A DNA stretch of 20,122 nucleotides from a virus: positions 1 to 20,122 of IMG/VR virus record IMGVR_UViG_3300040856_001600. One strand, given 5' to 3'. The position numbers and the translations under genes are program-made. This document shows positions 5,751 through 14,932 of the stretch, one piece after another. The notes beneath the pieces were generated by a model that was given only the letters and a program-made list of their open reading frames with translations, was not told where the DNA came from and made no database searches. Numbering within the stretch: position 1 is the stretch's first letter; each line of letters starts with the position of its first letter.

Positions 5751-8700
5751 ATGGCCGGATATCCAGGCGAAAAAGGTCGAAATCCAACTGTAAAAGAAAA
5801 CAGCAATGCGACATCTAGGTCCGCCGGAGAAAACGGCAGTACTTATGATGATGCTATTTTAAGACAGCAAAGAACACAAGCACCAACATATGATACGTTA
5901 AAAGCAAAATTTGAAGGTGCTGAGGATGCTAGACTTAAAGCATTTTATAACGGAAAAAATCCCAATGTTCTTCATCAGTATAACAGTTTCAATTATATTT
6001 TTACTCTTAGGGCATTAAGCAATGATGATTTAAAAGCATCTAATTATCATAACAAATATTTCCAGAATTCTGAAACCTTTAGTGATTATATTATTTTACG
6101 AAGCGGTGGTTACAAACGTACTGATGTTGCTGGCACTAGAGCAGAGATTAATGCAAGTGAGTTTGATATGAGTTATCAAGCACCTCAAGGTTACACACAG
6201 GCAGAATTATCCGGCGGTAACGATTTTAAAACAGGATCACAAAAAGGAAAAGATCTTTTTATTGACAATGTTCAACTAGAGTGTGCTATGGATCTAGGAA
6301 TACAAGGCACTAGCAATCTTGTAACTGGTAAATTTGTAGTCACAGAACCTTTTAGTGTAGGTGGTTTTTATGAAGAACTGTTTAATGGTTCTAGATTTTC
6401 CGGACACGAGCATTATATGGGTGCTCCGTTTTTGTTAAGTTTAGAATTTATAGGGCATAGATTTAAAGGTGAAGAACTAAAGACAGAAACTATTAAAAAA
6501 GCAACAAGACATTTTCCTATCAAAATTACTAATTCTAGAATGAGTGTTACTGAAGCAGGCTCTATCTATAATGTAGAATTTATGGCAGTAAATCACGAAA
6601 CTAGTAAAACCTTTAATGCTACACTACCAGAAAATATTCCAGGCCCTAATCAATCCTATCCAACAGTTGGAAGTATTCTAACAGATTTGTTTATAAAAAT
6701 AAACACTAATGTTGAACAAGCACAAAAAGATCTTAAAGAAAAAAATGAAGATGAAGTAAAAGAAAATCCTGTTTCTAAAAAACAAGAACAATATGTTGCT
6801 GAGCATGGAAAGAAAAATGTTTCTCCATTCCAGCCTCATCGTTATATGTTATGGTTTCCTGAAAGTTATGATGTAAGTATGGATACTAATCCTCAAATGC
6901 TTGGAACAGATACAGCCGTACTGAAAAATGTGTCAAAAACATCAAATCCAAAAGTAAAAATGTTTGACAGTCTGCTTAATAGTGTATCAAGCGATCAATA
7001 CGAGGCTTGGAAGAGTCTAGCATTAGAATATACTGAAGCAGAACGTAGAGGCGAAAATGATGAAAATTTAGATCCTGAAACTAATGTTAAAGATTATAGT
7101 TCTTATAAAAATACCTTGATTAATGCTAGTGATATCTCTAATTCAAAGATGCAGTCTACTAGCAATCAAACCTATACTGGATTTTTTCATGTTCCAGAAT
7201 TACAGTCTAAAGTTGATCAAAAAGATGAGCAAATTAAAAAGAAAAAAGAAAGTATTAGAACACTTAAAACAAATTTAAGAGACGCACAGAAAAAAGCAAC
7301 CGACGAAAGAGTTAAAATTGAAAAAGAACTTGAAAAGTATTTTAAGATTCCAGAAAAAGAATTATCAAAAATTCTAAATGAAAAAGAAGTAGAAGCAAGT
7401 GAAGGAGCAGTAACATCAGACTCTCAAGCACGTTCTAGTTTAACATACGAAAACTTTCAAGAAGTTGATACCGATGGTGATGATGCACGAAAGACTATAC
7501 AATCAAATTCCGGACAAGTGGCAATTGAAAAATCAATCAAAACAGTTAATGATCTTCGTGACGAATACATGAAGAAACTGAACGAAATCGAACTTGCTAA
7601 AAATGCCGTTGAAAAAGCAGAAAAAGAACTAGAAGAACTAGCAGAGGCAAAAGGAAAAGTTTATGAGGAAAAATATGAACGTTATGGTGAAAGCAGAACA
7701 CGATCTTGGCAGTTTAAAAAAGGAACAAGTATTGATAGAAACATAGATAAAATTATTTTTGATAGCGTGTATTCTACTACACTAGATGACGAAGCAAGTG
7801 ACGAATACAATCAAACAGGGTATATCAATTGGTATAGAATTGAAAAACTTGCTTTTATTAGAGGATTTGATACATATACAAATAGTGAAGTATATGATTT
7901 TCATTATATCATACAACCATTCAAAGTTCATTATAGTTCTCTACCAATACCTCAAGATGTTTACAATTATGACACTATGAGAGAAATGGCAGTTAGAGAA
8001 TACAATTATATCTACACAGGTAAAAATTTAGATGTTTTAGAATTTAACCTTGATTTTAATAATGCGTTTGCGGCAACAGCATTTTATAGAAAACAGCAAA
8101 CAGCAGAAGGCGAACAAGGCACGGTTAGCACTGAAAAATCTGATGTTAAACCGCCGCCGCTATCTCAGATACTAGTAGATCCAGCAACAAATAGAGTAGG
8201 TGCTCAAAGAACAAAAGCAGTACCGCAAAGTGCTAGTTCTACACAAACATCACCTACGGCAAATAATGCCAGTGATACTGCAAAATTTTTACATGATGCA
8301 TTGTATAATACACCTGGTGAAAAAGCACTGATTACATCAGAGATCAAAATCGCAGGAGATCCTGTTTATCTATTAAGTAGCGGTGTTACAAGTAGAGCAG
8401 TTTTAGATGCTACAAATATAGAAACAAAATATGGAGAAGTGAACACATTTAGTAGAGAAGGTGATATCGTGTTTAATTTTGGAACAGCAGAAGACACACC
8501 AACTGCATCTGAATTAGCAGGAGGCCAAAGCACAATGCTTTTAGATCCTAGTGTGTATAGCGGACTTTACAAACTTATTAGAGTAACTAGTAATTTTAAT
8601 AACGGTTTGTTTACACAAGATCTAGAAACTTTTAGAAGACCAAATCAAAAACAAGATTACACTGTACGTAAAGAAATTATTCCTGTAAAAAATACTAAAG

Positions 8701-9101
8701 AAATTGATCAAGCCAAAGCCCCAGCAGATGAAGAAAATATAAACAAAATGAAAAAATCTCCTAAGAGAAAACTTTCTAAAGAAGATCTTGATAACCTTGC
8801 TTATCACGGCCCGGGTGCATTAGGCGGAATATCTTCACAAGCAGTTGTAGAAATACCATCATCGGCAATAGGACTACAACCAAATGCGTTGGGAGGCAGT
8901 GTATTCACATCAGTATCACAAGCACAGTCTGTTGCACAACAGATTCAGTCTGGAACTTTTGATCCATCAAACTTTACACCAGATGTAGCACAGAAAGCAA
9001 TAGAAACAAATAAAAATTTAAGCACAAACATTAATACCGGTGAACAAACATTCTCAAGTAAAGGTGGCACTGGTTTAGGTAGACAGGATATAGGAACGTA
9101 G
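5751..9101 (+). CDS. Large baseplate hub-type structural protein with coiled-coil insertion
   Basis: At 1116 residues, this lies between genes 53 and 5, a position that fits a hub component (T4 gp27 is the partner of gp5). An N-terminal beta-rich part (about 50-300) holds YIFTLRALS, ALECAMDLGIQG-like strands and ITNSRMSVTEAGSIYNVEFMAV. A second such part (about 680-960) contains YDFHYIIQPFKVHYSS, NYIYTGKNLDVLEFNLDF, VFNFGT and a SGLYKLIRVTSNF strand. Both resemble structural proteins seen in marine T4-like phages. Between them lie two charged helical stretches (about 480-555 and 585-643) with heptad-like Lys/Glu patterning, probably coiled coil. The last 110 residues are Gln/Ser/Gly-rich and likely disordered. 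A ribosome site AGGAG is seven bases upstream. Structural role is fairly sure; the gp27 equivalence is inference. Confidence 0.6.
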   Translation: MAGYPGEKGRNPTVKENSNATSRSAGENGSTYDDAILRQQRTQAPTYDTLKAKFEGAEDARLKAFYNGKNPNVLHQYNSFNYIFTLRALSNDDLKASNYHNKYFQNSETFSDYIILRSGGYKRTDVAGTRAEINASEFDMSYQAPQGYTQAELSGGNDFKTGSQKGKDLFIDNVQLECAMDLGIQGTSNLVTGKFVVTEPFSVGGFYEELFNGSRFSGHEHYMGAPFLLSLEFIGHRFKGEELKTETIKKATRHFPIKITNSRMSVTEAGSIYNVEFMAVNHETSKTFNATLPENIPGPNQSYPTVGSILTDLFIKINTNVEQAQKDLKEKNEDEVKENPVSKKQEQYVAEHGKKNVSPFQPHRYMLWFPESYDVSMDTNPQMLGTDTAVLKNVSKTSNPKVKMFDSLLNSVSSDQYEAWKSLALEYTEAERRGENDENLDPETNVKDYSSYKNTLINASDISNSKMQSTSNQTYTGFFHVPELQSKVDQKDEQIKKKKESIRTLKTNLRDAQKKATDERVKIEKELEKYFKIPEKELSKILNEKEVEASEGAVTSDSQARSSLTYENFQEVDTDGDDARKTIQSNSGQVAIEKSIKTVNDLRDEYMKKLNEIELAKNAVEKAEKELEELAEAKGKVYEEKYERYGESRTRSWQFKKGTSIDRNIDKIIFDSVYSTTLDDEASDEYNQTGYINWYRIEKLAFIRGFDTYTNSEVYDFHYIIQPFKVHYSSLPIPQDVYNYDTMREMAVREYNYIYTGKNLDVLEFNLDFNNAFAATAFYRKQQTAEGEQGTVSTEKSDVKPPPLSQILVDPATNRVGAQRTKAVPQSASSTQTSPTANNASDTAKFLHDALYNTPGEKALITSEIKIAGDPVYLLSSGVTSRAVLDATNIETKYGEVNTFSREGDIVFNFGTAEDTPTASELAGGQSTMLLDPSVYSGLYKLIRVTSNFNNGLFTQDLETFRRPNQKQDYTVRKEIIPVKNTKEIDQAKAPADEENINKMKKSPKRKLSKEDLDNLAYHGPGALGGISSQAVVEIPSSAIGLQPNALGGSVFTSVSQAQSVAQQIQSGTFDPSNFTPDVAQKAIETNKNLSTNINTGEQTFSSKGGTGLGRQDIGT

Positions 9102-9102
9102 C

Positions 9103-10962
9103 ATGGCAATTTTTAATAAAACACTTAAAGCCGGCGGACAAATTAATGACGCTAAAGCAGAAAAAATAGCCGATCTTTCTTCAGGTCCAGGCCCGTATAT
9201 GGCTGTTGTTGAAAGTAATGCAGATTATACAAAGCACGGAAGTTTAAGCGTAAGCATTCTTGGAAATCAAGACTCGCTACGTTCAGTAACATCGGGTAGG
9301 ATTTCTTGTAGAGTCATGTTACCATTTTATAGTGTAAAAGATTATGCTAATGCAGGTAAAGATCCACAAAAGTTTGAAGATACACAACAAAGTTACGGTA
9401 TGGTATTTCCTGCTCCACAGGTAGGAACAAAAGGATTAGTAATATTCATAAACAAAAATATAGAACAAGCAGTCTGGATTGGAGCACTTGCTGAACCTGA
9501 AATGAATCATCAGATTCCGGACTATGCCGCCAAAACAGATATTTCTACAGATGATGACACATACAATGAACTAAGTCCGGGACCAGACGGGTTACCTGTT
9601 AGTAATTACAACAAAGCCGCATTTATTGGTCAAACAGGTGACAATAAAATTAAACATCCAGTTCATCCTATTGCTTATACTCTTAAAGAACAAGGATTAC
9701 TTGCTGATAAAATTAGAGGACTTACATCGTCTAGTCATAGAAGAGATGCTGTTAATCATGTGTTCGGTATTAACACTCCTGGAAGATATGTTGGTAAAGA
9801 AAGATTAGTTGGAGCCGAGCAAGCCAAAGTAAAAGTAACACAACCAGGCGGTCACGTATTTGTAATGGACGACGGCGATAGCCTTGGTGATAATAATTTA
9901 ATTAGACTACGTACTAAAGGTGGTCATCAAATACTTTTACATGATACTGATGATTTAATATACATTGGTAATTCAAAAGGTACTGCTTGGATTGAACTTA
10001 CATCTGATGGTAAAATGGATGTGTTCTGTGATGACAGTATTAGTATGCGTACTAGAGGTGATTTTAATCTTTATGCTGATAGAGATTTTAATGTTGAAGC
10101 AAAAAGAAATATCAATATGAAAGCATTCAATTATGTAAAACAAGAGTCCAATCATCATAGACAGATTGTAAACGGGTCACAAAGAATTATGGTTAAGGGG
10201 AATAGTGATATTAAAACTCTTAACAGTCGTTTAGATACAAATGATTATCAAGTTAACACAAACAATTTAAGTATTGCAAACAGAATTGATACAAAAATAC
10301 AAAGCGGTAACTTTGATTTAGCGACTACATTAGGTATTAGGCAAACAGCAGGAACTAGTGTAAACATCAAAGCAAATTCTAGCACAGCAATTACAGAAAC
10401 GTTTATAGCAACTGATGTTTATAGCAAAGGATATACAACTACTTTCATAAACAAAGACGATGAATTAAAATTTTATCAAGCACTAAAAAGAACACAAGAC
10501 CCCGATACACTAGAAGCCATTGATCCTAACAATACCGAGTATTGGACAGAATTTGCAGGGCCTGAACACAAAGCAGGCGCCAGTAATGGACAAATTAATA
10601 TTAGTACTACACAAAATGATATTTCAATTGATACTAGCGGTGCTAACATCAATGTTGAAACAGACAAAATTGTGTATGTAGATGGTACTGAAGCAGTACA
10701 TTTGAACTTACCAGGACCGGGTGCTAAACCTAATATCAGTGCATACAATTCTGCCCCACAACCTAGCAGATTTATTGACCATATGGGAGTTATTCAGATG
10801 TGGGAAAAAGAAGTAACAGCCAAATGGGAAGGATACAACTATTATAGATCAGCGTCATTTGAGTCTATACTAAAACGTGTTCCAACTCATGAGCCTTATG
10901 ATCAGCATGAAAACTTAAATCCTCAGGCTGTTAAAAAACTTTCAACTGATAGAGAAACATAG
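9103..10962 (+). CDS. 5: gp5-like baseplate hub/spike protein, no lysozyme domain
   Basis: This is the central spike of the baseplate, which in T4 pierces the outer membrane. Order in the 619 residues: an OB-fold-like domain (about 28-135, with YMAVVESNADYTKHGSLSVSI and VGTKGLVIFI), a linker (136-240) with HPVHPIAY and FGINTPGRYVG, then a VgrG/gp5-type region from GGHVFVMDDGD (249-259) through LIRLRTKGGHQILLHDTDD and SKGTAWIELTSDGK into repeating short strands of a beta-helix (about 300-430, again near 495-540). The C-terminus carries VPTHEPYDQHENLNP, which I recall from cyanophage gp5 proteins. T4 gp5 has a 170-residue lysozyme domain between OB fold and helix; the 100-residue linker here has neither the space nor its motifs. 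AGGAA precedes the ATG. Confidence 0.85.
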   Translation: MAIFNKTLKAGGQINDAKAEKIADLSSGPGPYMAVVESNADYTKHGSLSVSILGNQDSLRSVTSGRISCRVMLPFYSVKDYANAGKDPQKFEDTQQSYGMVFPAPQVGTKGLVIFINKNIEQAVWIGALAEPEMNHQIPDYAAKTDISTDDDTYNELSPGPDGLPVSNYNKAAFIGQTGDNKIKHPVHPIAYTLKEQGLLADKIRGLTSSSHRRDAVNHVFGINTPGRYVGKERLVGAEQAKVKVTQPGGHVFVMDDGDSLGDNNLIRLRTKGGHQILLHDTDDLIYIGNSKGTAWIELTSDGKMDVFCDDSISMRTRGDFNLYADRDFNVEAKRNINMKAFNYVKQESNHHRQIVNGSQRIMVKGNSDIKTLNSRLDTNDYQVNTNNLSIANRIDTKIQSGNFDLATTLGIRQTAGTSVNIKANSSTAITETFIATDVYSKGYTTTFINKDDELKFYQALKRTQDPDTLEAIDPNNTEYWTEFAGPEHKAGASNGQINISTTQNDISIDTSGANINVETDKIVYVDGTEAVHLNLPGPGAKPNISAYNSAPQPSRFIDHMGVIQMWEKEVTAKWEGYNYYRSASFESILKRVPTHEPYDQHENLNPQAVKKLSTDRET

Positions 10963-10968
10963 TAAATA
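10961..10968 (+). promoter_or_regulatory. Possible late promoter box before gene 25
   Basis: AGTAAATA followed by GTGTTATGG. The box overlaps the gene 5 stop codon and ends five bases before the gene 25 ATG, the same geometry as at gene 6. It has no upstream ATAAACTACGCA box (that region is gene 5 coding sequence). Gene 25 lacks a visible Shine-Dalgarno site. Two mismatches to TATAAATA make this the weakest of the three candidates. Confidence 0.35.
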
Positions 10969-10973
10969 GTGTT

Positions 10974-11408
10974 ATGGCAAAGTATACCGATATTGTAATT
11001 AAACCAAATCCTAATACGCTAGGAAATGAGAATAGCCGAAGCAATCTCTATAGAGGTATTAGTACGGTTAGTCAACAAACACCAACCTTTCAGAGTTATG
11101 ATCTTGAGTTGATTAAGCAGGATTTAGTAAACCATTTTAACATTCGTAAAGGTGAAAAAATTTATAATCCAGAATTTGGGACAATTATTTGGGACGCACT
11201 TTTTGAACCATTTACAGACCAAGTTAAAGAAGCAGTTTTACAAGATGTTAAACAGATTATTGATGCTGATCCTAGAGTGCAGATTGATAGTTTAGCGTTA
11301 GTTGAAAAGGAATACGGACTACAAATACAATGTGTGTTATTTTATGTTGATTATGATGTTTCTGAAGCATTACAATTTACTTTTGATAAAGCAAATGCTT
11401 TAGCATAA
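10974..11408 (+). CDS. 25: gp25 baseplate wedge subunit
   Basis: This 144-residue member of the GPW/gp25 family is the small wedge protein that joins the inner baseplate to the first sheath ring. The family hallmark runs IRKGEKIYNPEFGTIIWD (about 57-74), with the conserved EFG and Trp, followed by the LFEPF turn, a helix (TDQVKEAVLQDVKQII), DPRVQI, and a two-strand sheet ending near 133. The first 45 residues are an extension without clear motif. Length is near T4 gp25 (132). It lies 11 bases after gene 5 and directly before gene 6, the T4 order 25-6. No ribosome site is visible before the ATG, which may relate to the promoter box ending five bases upstream. Confidence 0.93.
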   Translation: MAKYTDIVIKPNPNTLGNENSRSNLYRGISTVSQQTPTFQSYDLELIKQDLVNHFNIRKGEKIYNPEFGTIIWDALFEPFTDQVKEAVLQDVKQIIDADPRVQIDSLALVEKEYGLQIQCVLFYVDYDVSEALQFTFDKANALA

Positions 11409-11410
11409 AA

Positions 11411-11450
11411 ATAAACTACGCACTTAATAAGGAAAATAAATACTGTTATG
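11411..11450 (+). promoter_or_regulatory. Two-part late promoter for gene 6, second copy of the repeated module
   Basis: AATAAATA (11435-11442) with upstream box ATAAACTACGCACTTAA (11411-11427) fills the whole 39-base gap between genes 25 and 6. It is the partner of the module at 4601-4639 (32 of 39 identical, identical spacing). T4-like geometry puts the transcript start on the A of the gene 6 ATG at 11448. An AAGGA (11429-11433) lies 14 bases before the ATG, too far for normal use and upstream of the predicted start. Confidence 0.65.
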
Positions 11451-14400
11451 GCAAGTACAGATAGACAAAATTCACTTTTAGCAAACCAAGATTGGGACAA
11501 GATCTATAAAGCATTCTCTAATGCAGACTTTAGTTCTTATGATTTTCCTACACTACGTAGGACTATGATTGCATATCTAAGAGCAAACTATCCTGAAGAC
11601 TTTAACGATTACATTGAAAGTTCTGAATACCTTGCACTCATTGACATGATTGCATTTTTAGGACAAAGTTTATCTTACAGATTTGATTTAAATGCCAGAG
11701 AAAATTTTATTGAATTAGCAGAAAGACGTGATAGTGTTTTGCGTCTTGCAAGACTAGTAGGATACAATCCTACTCGTAACGTACCTAGCAATGGATTATT
11801 AAAAGTAATAGGAGTACAAACAACAGATAATGTACAAGACAGTTTAGGTAATAGTTTAGAAAATACATTTATTAACTGGAACGATGATACTAATAGTAAT
11901 TGGTTAGAACAGTTTCAAGTCATAATCAATAATAGTTTACAGGGTAGTGGTGTAATTGGTAAGCCTGATCAAAGTGATATAATTGATGGAGTAATAACCG
12001 AACAATATAAAATTAATACTCAAAATACTGATGTACCATTATATACATTTAATAAAAATGTAACTGGTAGATCTATGCAATTTGAAGTAACAAGTGCCGG
12101 CATTGAAGACAATTCGATTGTTGAAGAAACTCCATTTCCGAGCAGAGTTCTTGGTATGCTTTATAAAAACGATAAGCGTGGAAACAGTTCACCTAACACA
12201 GGATTTTTCTTTCATTTTAGACAAGGGCAATTACAAAGTTCTACATTTACAATAACTGATCCAAGTCCAAACGAAATTGTAAACATTGATATTCCTGGAA
12301 TTAATAATTCTGATGTATGGTTATGGCAACTTAGCAGAAACGGAACTCCAGAAATAGAGTGGACTAAACTAGATTCAATTTACGGAAGCAATGTAATTTT
12401 CAATAGTGTTAACAAAAATATTAGAACACTTTATAATGTAACAACAAGAGACAATGATCAAGTTAGTTTAAATTTTGCAGATGGCAGTTTTGGAGATTTG
12501 CCTTTAGGTACTTTCAGAGTTTACTATAGAACTTCAAATGGGCTAACTTATACTATTAGACCTAATGATATGCAAAATATCATTTTAACTATCCCATATT
12601 TTAATAAAAAAGGTCAAGGTCATACACTAACTGTACAGTTAAGTTTAGAAGCAAGTTTAACAAATGCAAGTGCAACTGAAACAACAGCAAATATTAGAAC
12701 AAACGCACCACAAAGTTTTTATACACAAAACAGAATGATTACTGGAGAAGATTATAATTCTTATCCTTTAACAGCAAGTAATAATGTAATTAAAATCAAA
12801 TCAGTAAACAGAGTTAGTTCTGGGATTTCAAGACAGTTTGAAATTCAAGATCCTACAGGAAAATACAGTTCTGTTAATTTAATGGCAGATGATGGCATAC
12901 TTTATAAAAATCCTTATGAAAGTGATTTTAACTTTTCATTCCAAACACGTAATGATATTTTAGGTGTAATTAGAAATACTATTGAACCTATTATTAATAG
13001 TTTACCAACTAAAGCATTTTATTATGACAAGTTTCCAAGAATTATAACAAGTGATATTAATATTGATTGGGTAAGATCAACCGAGTCAAGTACAAACAGT
13101 ACAGGTTACTTTAGAAATACAATTAATGGCTCACCTATTACTGTAGGCACATTTACAACAAATAATTTTAAGTTTATTGGACCAGACAGTTTAGTAAAGT
13201 TTGAGCCACCAGAAGGAAAATATTTCTTAGTAGACGGAACAATAGTTTCGACAAAAACTAAAAATAGTTTAAATTACATTTGGGCAAAAGTTGTTCAAGT
13301 AAGTGGTGACGGTTCAAACGGCGGACAAGGTAATTTAGATGACGGTACTGGTCCTATTGTGTTTAGTGAAAACATTCCGTCACTTGCTATTCCAAGTTTA
13401 ATTGTTCCTAATATTGTAACAAACTTTCCAAGTGATTTAGAATTACAATTAGTTGATTTAATTTTTAACTATAAGACATTTGGTATTCGTTATGATCAAA
13501 GTGCTAAAGAGTGGAAAATTATTGTAAACGCTAACCTAAACACTAAAGACGATTTTAGTTTAGAACGACAAGGTGATATAACAGGTTCTAAACTAGATAA
13601 GAGTTGGTTTGTATTATTTGAAACTGACGGTGAAACATACTCGATCACTTATAGAGGATTAGATTATAGATTTGAAAGTGAACAATTAATTCAGTTTTTT
13701 GTTGACAAAGGTATTAAGAAATACGATAGCGAAACTGGAAATGTAATTAAAGATCAAGTTAAGGTTTTAAAAATAAACGAAGATCCTGTTGAAGATAAGA
13801 TTTTAGAAAAAGATTATCAGTGGGAAATTATTGGTAGTGTATTAAACAACGACGGATTTGAAGAAGTAAACAAAGTAAGAGTTAATTTTTATGATTCAGA
13901 CGATGATGGTATGATTGATGATCCAGATAGTTTTGTAAAAATTGTCCAACCAACAAATGTTGACGGTAGAGGTTATAAGGACAAATTTGTTTTCTTCCAA
14001 AGTACAACTGATAATGGTATAACAACTACAACAAAAGTTGATAGTTCTAAATTTGTAATTTTTGACAAAGAAGCAAATGTAAGTTCATTAGTTGGGTTTG
14101 AAACAGGACAGTTATTTTATTTCTATGATAGCAGAGAAGACGTTGTTAAAGTATTTGATAGTGTAAGTGGTACACTTACTTTAGACACTTCTTATTTTGC
14201 AAGACCTGGTAGAGATGGATTAAAATTCCAATATAATCATAATGCACAAAATGATAGAAGACTTGATCCTGGTAAAACAAATATTATTGATATGTATGTT
14301 TTAACAAGAGCATATGATGAAGATTATAGAATTTTTGTAAACAGTGGCGGCATAGAACCAATTAAACCTACAAGTGCTTCTCTAAGACTTGAACTCAACG

Positions 14401-14921
14401 GAACACTAAATGGTGTTAAATCAATTAGCGATGAGATTATATATCATGCTGTAAACTACAGACCGTTATTTGGAGTTAACGCAGATACAGAATTACAAGC
14501 AACATTTAAAGTTGTAAAAAGTGCAGGAAGCACAATAAGTGATAATGAAATTAAAAGTAATATTATTCAAGCAGTGAATGATTTCTTTGCTATTGATAAT
14601 TGGGACTTTGGTGATACATTTTATTTTACAGAACTAGCAACTTTTGTACAACAGCAAACTGCACCCGATGTAGCAAACTTTGTTATTGTACCTAGAAGCG
14701 GTTCACAAGCATTTGGTAGTTTGTATCAGATTAAATGTCGTGCAGATGAAATCTTTATTAGTACAGCATCAGTTGACAACGTAGAAATAATTGATCAAAT
14801 TACAGCAAATAATTTGAAAGCAGATGGCAATGTTGTTTCATCTGTAGATGCAGGTGGTACAGTTTCGGTGTCCACTGCAAATAGTGGAACTACTACTAGT
14901 AGTGGATCTAGCGGTTACTAA
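11448..14921 (+). CDS. 6: gp6 baseplate wedge subunit (BaseplateJ-like), enlarged
   Basis: gp6 forms the ring that ties the wedges around the hub. The N-terminal 130 residues are highly typical: DWDKIYKAFSNADFSSYDFPTLRR, YIESSEYLALIDMIAFLGQSL, YRFDLNARENFIELAERRDSVLRLARLVGY. A BaseplateJ-like core follows (about 215-470, including VSLNFADGSFGDLPLGTFRVYYR and NRMITGEDYNSYPL). The C-terminal end has LRLELNGT and the IIQAVNDFFAIDNWDFGDTFYFTEL segment near 1040. At 1157 residues it is much larger than T4 gp6 (660), through insertions between about 520 and 960. One of these holds an EF-hand-like loop at 816-827. The last 25 residues are a Ser/Thr/Gly tail. The ATG at 11448 is the first in frame and starts the conserved sequence. 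Confidence 0.93.
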   Translation: MASTDRQNSLLANQDWDKIYKAFSNADFSSYDFPTLRRTMIAYLRANYPEDFNDYIESSEYLALIDMIAFLGQSLSYRFDLNARENFIELAERRDSVLRLARLVGYNPTRNVPSNGLLKVIGVQTTDNVQDSLGNSLENTFINWNDDTNSNWLEQFQVIINNSLQGSGVIGKPDQSDIIDGVITEQYKINTQNTDVPLYTFNKNVTGRSMQFEVTSAGIEDNSIVEETPFPSRVLGMLYKNDKRGNSSPNTGFFFHFRQGQLQSSTFTITDPSPNEIVNIDIPGINNSDVWLWQLSRNGTPEIEWTKLDSIYGSNVIFNSVNKNIRTLYNVTTRDNDQVSLNFADGSFGDLPLGTFRVYYRTSNGLTYTIRPNDMQNIILTIPYFNKKGQGHTLTVQLSLEASLTNASATETTANIRTNAPQSFYTQNRMITGEDYNSYPLTASNNVIKIKSVNRVSSGISRQFEIQDPTGKYSSVNLMADDGILYKNPYESDFNFSFQTRNDILGVIRNTIEPIINSLPTKAFYYDKFPRIITSDINIDWVRSTESSTNSTGYFRNTINGSPITVGTFTTNNFKFIGPDSLVKFEPPEGKYFLVDGTIVSTKTKNSLNYIWAKVVQVSGDGSNGGQGNLDDGTGPIVFSENIPSLAIPSLIVPNIVTNFPSDLELQLVDLIFNYKTFGIRYDQSAKEWKIIVNANLNTKDDFSLERQGDITGSKLDKSWFVLFETDGETYSITYRGLDYRFESEQLIQFFVDKGIKKYDSETGNVIKDQVKVLKINEDPVEDKILEKDYQWEIIGSVLNNDGFEEVNKVRVNFYDSDDDGMIDDPDSFVKIVQPTNVDGRGYKDKFVFFQSTTDNGITTTTKVDSSKFVIFDKEANVSSLVGFETGQLFYFYDSREDVVKVFDSVSGTLTLDTSYFARPGRDGLKFQYNHNAQNDRRLDPGKTNIIDMYVLTRAYDEDYRIFVNSGGIEPIKPTSASLRLELNGTLNGVKSISDEIIYHAVNYRPLFGVNADTELQATFKVVKSAGSTISDNEIKSNIIQAVNDFFAIDNWDFGDTFYFTELATFVQQQTAPDVANFVIVPRSGSQAFGSLYQIKCRADEIFISTASVDNVEIIDQITANNLKADGNVVSSVDAGGTVSVSTANSGTTTSSGSSGY
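13893..13928 (+). other. EF-hand-like calcium loop inside gp6
   Basis: This codes for D816-S-D-D-D-G-M-I-D-D-P-D827. Acidic residues fall at loop positions 1, 3, 5, 9 and 12, with Gly at 6 and Ile at 8, the spacing of an EF-hand or dockerin-type calcium loop. It is part of the insertion relative to T4 gp6. Confidence 0.45.
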
Positions 14922-14932
14922 TAGGATTATAA

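Noticed and set aside
10476-10748. Leftward 90-codon frame inside gene 5
   Set aside because: Antisense shadow over a conserved beta-helix region, with no supporting signal.
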